5,723 nucleotides of DNA from positions 1 to 5,723 of the forward strand of contig CAJGBW010000069.1 of assembly GCA_904501835.1 (NCBI GenBank), written 5' to 3'. This DNA is from an uncultured Bacteroidales bacterium. Lineage in GTDB: Bacteria; Bacteroidota; Bacteroidia; Bacteroidales; UBA932. This document shows positions 5,566 through 5,723 of this stretch, one piece after another. The number at the start of each line of letters is the position of its first letter. Positions within the stretch are counted from its first letter, which is position 1. Below the pieces are notes generated by a model. The model was not told where the DNA came from, made no database searches, and saw only the letters and a list, made by a program, of their open reading frames with translations. The position numbers and the translations under genes are program-made.

Positions 5566-5618
5566 TGCCATTTTGTCACATTTTGTTGTCATAATTGACT
5601 TCTGGCACAAGTTTCGTA
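5566..5618 (+). promoter_or_regulatory. Candidate dnaK control region: repeat operator and sigma-54-like promoter
   Basis: The TGGCACA at 5603-5609 matches a sigma-54 -24 element. Ten bases after its GG, at 5616-5617, lies GT rather than the usual GC, in TCGTA instead of TTGCA, so the -12 box is imperfect. The predicted start is near 5629, giving a leader of about 57 bases. Upstream, CATTTTGT occurs twice (5569-5576 and 5579-5586), exactly 10 bp apart. Next to the second copy is GTCA-TAAT-TGAC (5588-5599), a short inverted repeat. No good TTTG / TAnnTTTG pair and no CIRCE operator is seen. Similar TGGCAC-type elements are, as far as I recall, present upstream of heat-shock genes in Bacteroidota; I cannot check this here. 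Confidence 0.45.
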
Positions 5619-5685
5619 ATAGTAGTTTCGTCAGTTTGAAGACTGGCAGGTAGAATAAAACGAAACAAATAAACAGAATTATATT

Positions 5686-5723
5686 ATGGGAAAAATTATT
5701 GGAATTGACCTTGGTACAACTAA
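5686..5723 (+). CDS. dnaK: Molecular chaperone DnaK (Hsp70), N-terminal fragment
   Basis: Only the first 12 full codons are present, reading MGKIIGIDLGTT, with the gene running off the right edge. This is the phosphate-1 nucleotide-binding motif (IGIDLGTT) at the extreme N-terminus, the hallmark of DnaK. DnaK is the cytoplasmic ATP-dependent Hsp70 chaperone that works with DnaJ and GrpE. HscA and other Hsp70 paralogues share the motif, but the immediate MGKIIGIDLGTT start is typical of DnaK in Bacteroidota. The ATG lies 139 bases after the preceding gene, with a putative heat-shock control region between. No clear Shine-Dalgarno sequence precedes it; the region before the ATG is A-rich, as is usual for highly expressed genes in this phylum. 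Confidence 0.93.
   Translation, partial: MGKIIGIDLGTT

Noticed and set aside
5547..5685. CIRCE (HrcA) operator before dnaK
   Set aside because: The TTAGCACTC / GAGTGCTAA inverted repeat is absent from this stretch.

Overview
The window looks like a chromosomal segment from a member of the Bacteroidota, most likely Bacteroidales. The grounds are: the dnaK start (MGKIIGIDLGTT), a promoter upstream of the first gene that matches the TTTG / TAnnTTTG consensus of this phylum exactly, start codons without clear Shine-Dalgarno sequences, and characteristic families (PepSY-like periplasmic protein, DUF6359-like lipoprotein, Haem_bd-type triheme peroxidase). Genus cannot be fixed from the sequence alone.

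Layout. The left edge is the end of an rRNA operon: a complete 5S rRNA gene (21-130) and its intrinsic terminator (141-179). A consensus promoter (192-223) then starts a compact three-gene operon: a short ResB-type and a CcsA-type cytochrome c maturation protein (together a split System II haem lyase), then a membrane-anchored triheme cytochrome c peroxidase. The gaps are 15 and 12 bases, and a strong hairpin with a T-run closes the operon at 3234-3273. The simplest reading is that the first two genes attach haem to the three CXXCH motifs of the third, giving a periplasmic hydrogen-peroxide-reducing enzyme fed from the quinone pool.

Next comes a secreted N-terminal-nucleophile hydrolase of the choloylglycine hydrolase / penicillin acylase family (3284-4366), facing a secreted PepSY-like protein (4370-4810, minus strand) with only 3 bases between their stops. 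A minus-strand intrinsic terminator lies inside the hydrolase coding region (4151-4183), so the two transcripts probably overlap by about 200 bases.

An AT-rich intergenic region (4811-5078) with A-tracts, short exact repeats and a possible promoter separates the PepSY-like gene from a divergently oriented small DUF6359-like lipoprotein (5079-5546). The window ends with the first 12 codons of dnaK. Its 139-base upstream region holds two CATTTTGT repeats spaced one helical turn apart and a TGGCAC element resembling a sigma-54 -24 box.

No mobile element, CRISPR array, tRNA or phage gene was seen. I do not see a clearly unprecedented system. The most interesting points are the maturation-plus-peroxidase operon, the peroxidase's missing distal histidine, the terminator buried in an opposing gene, and the dnaK control region.
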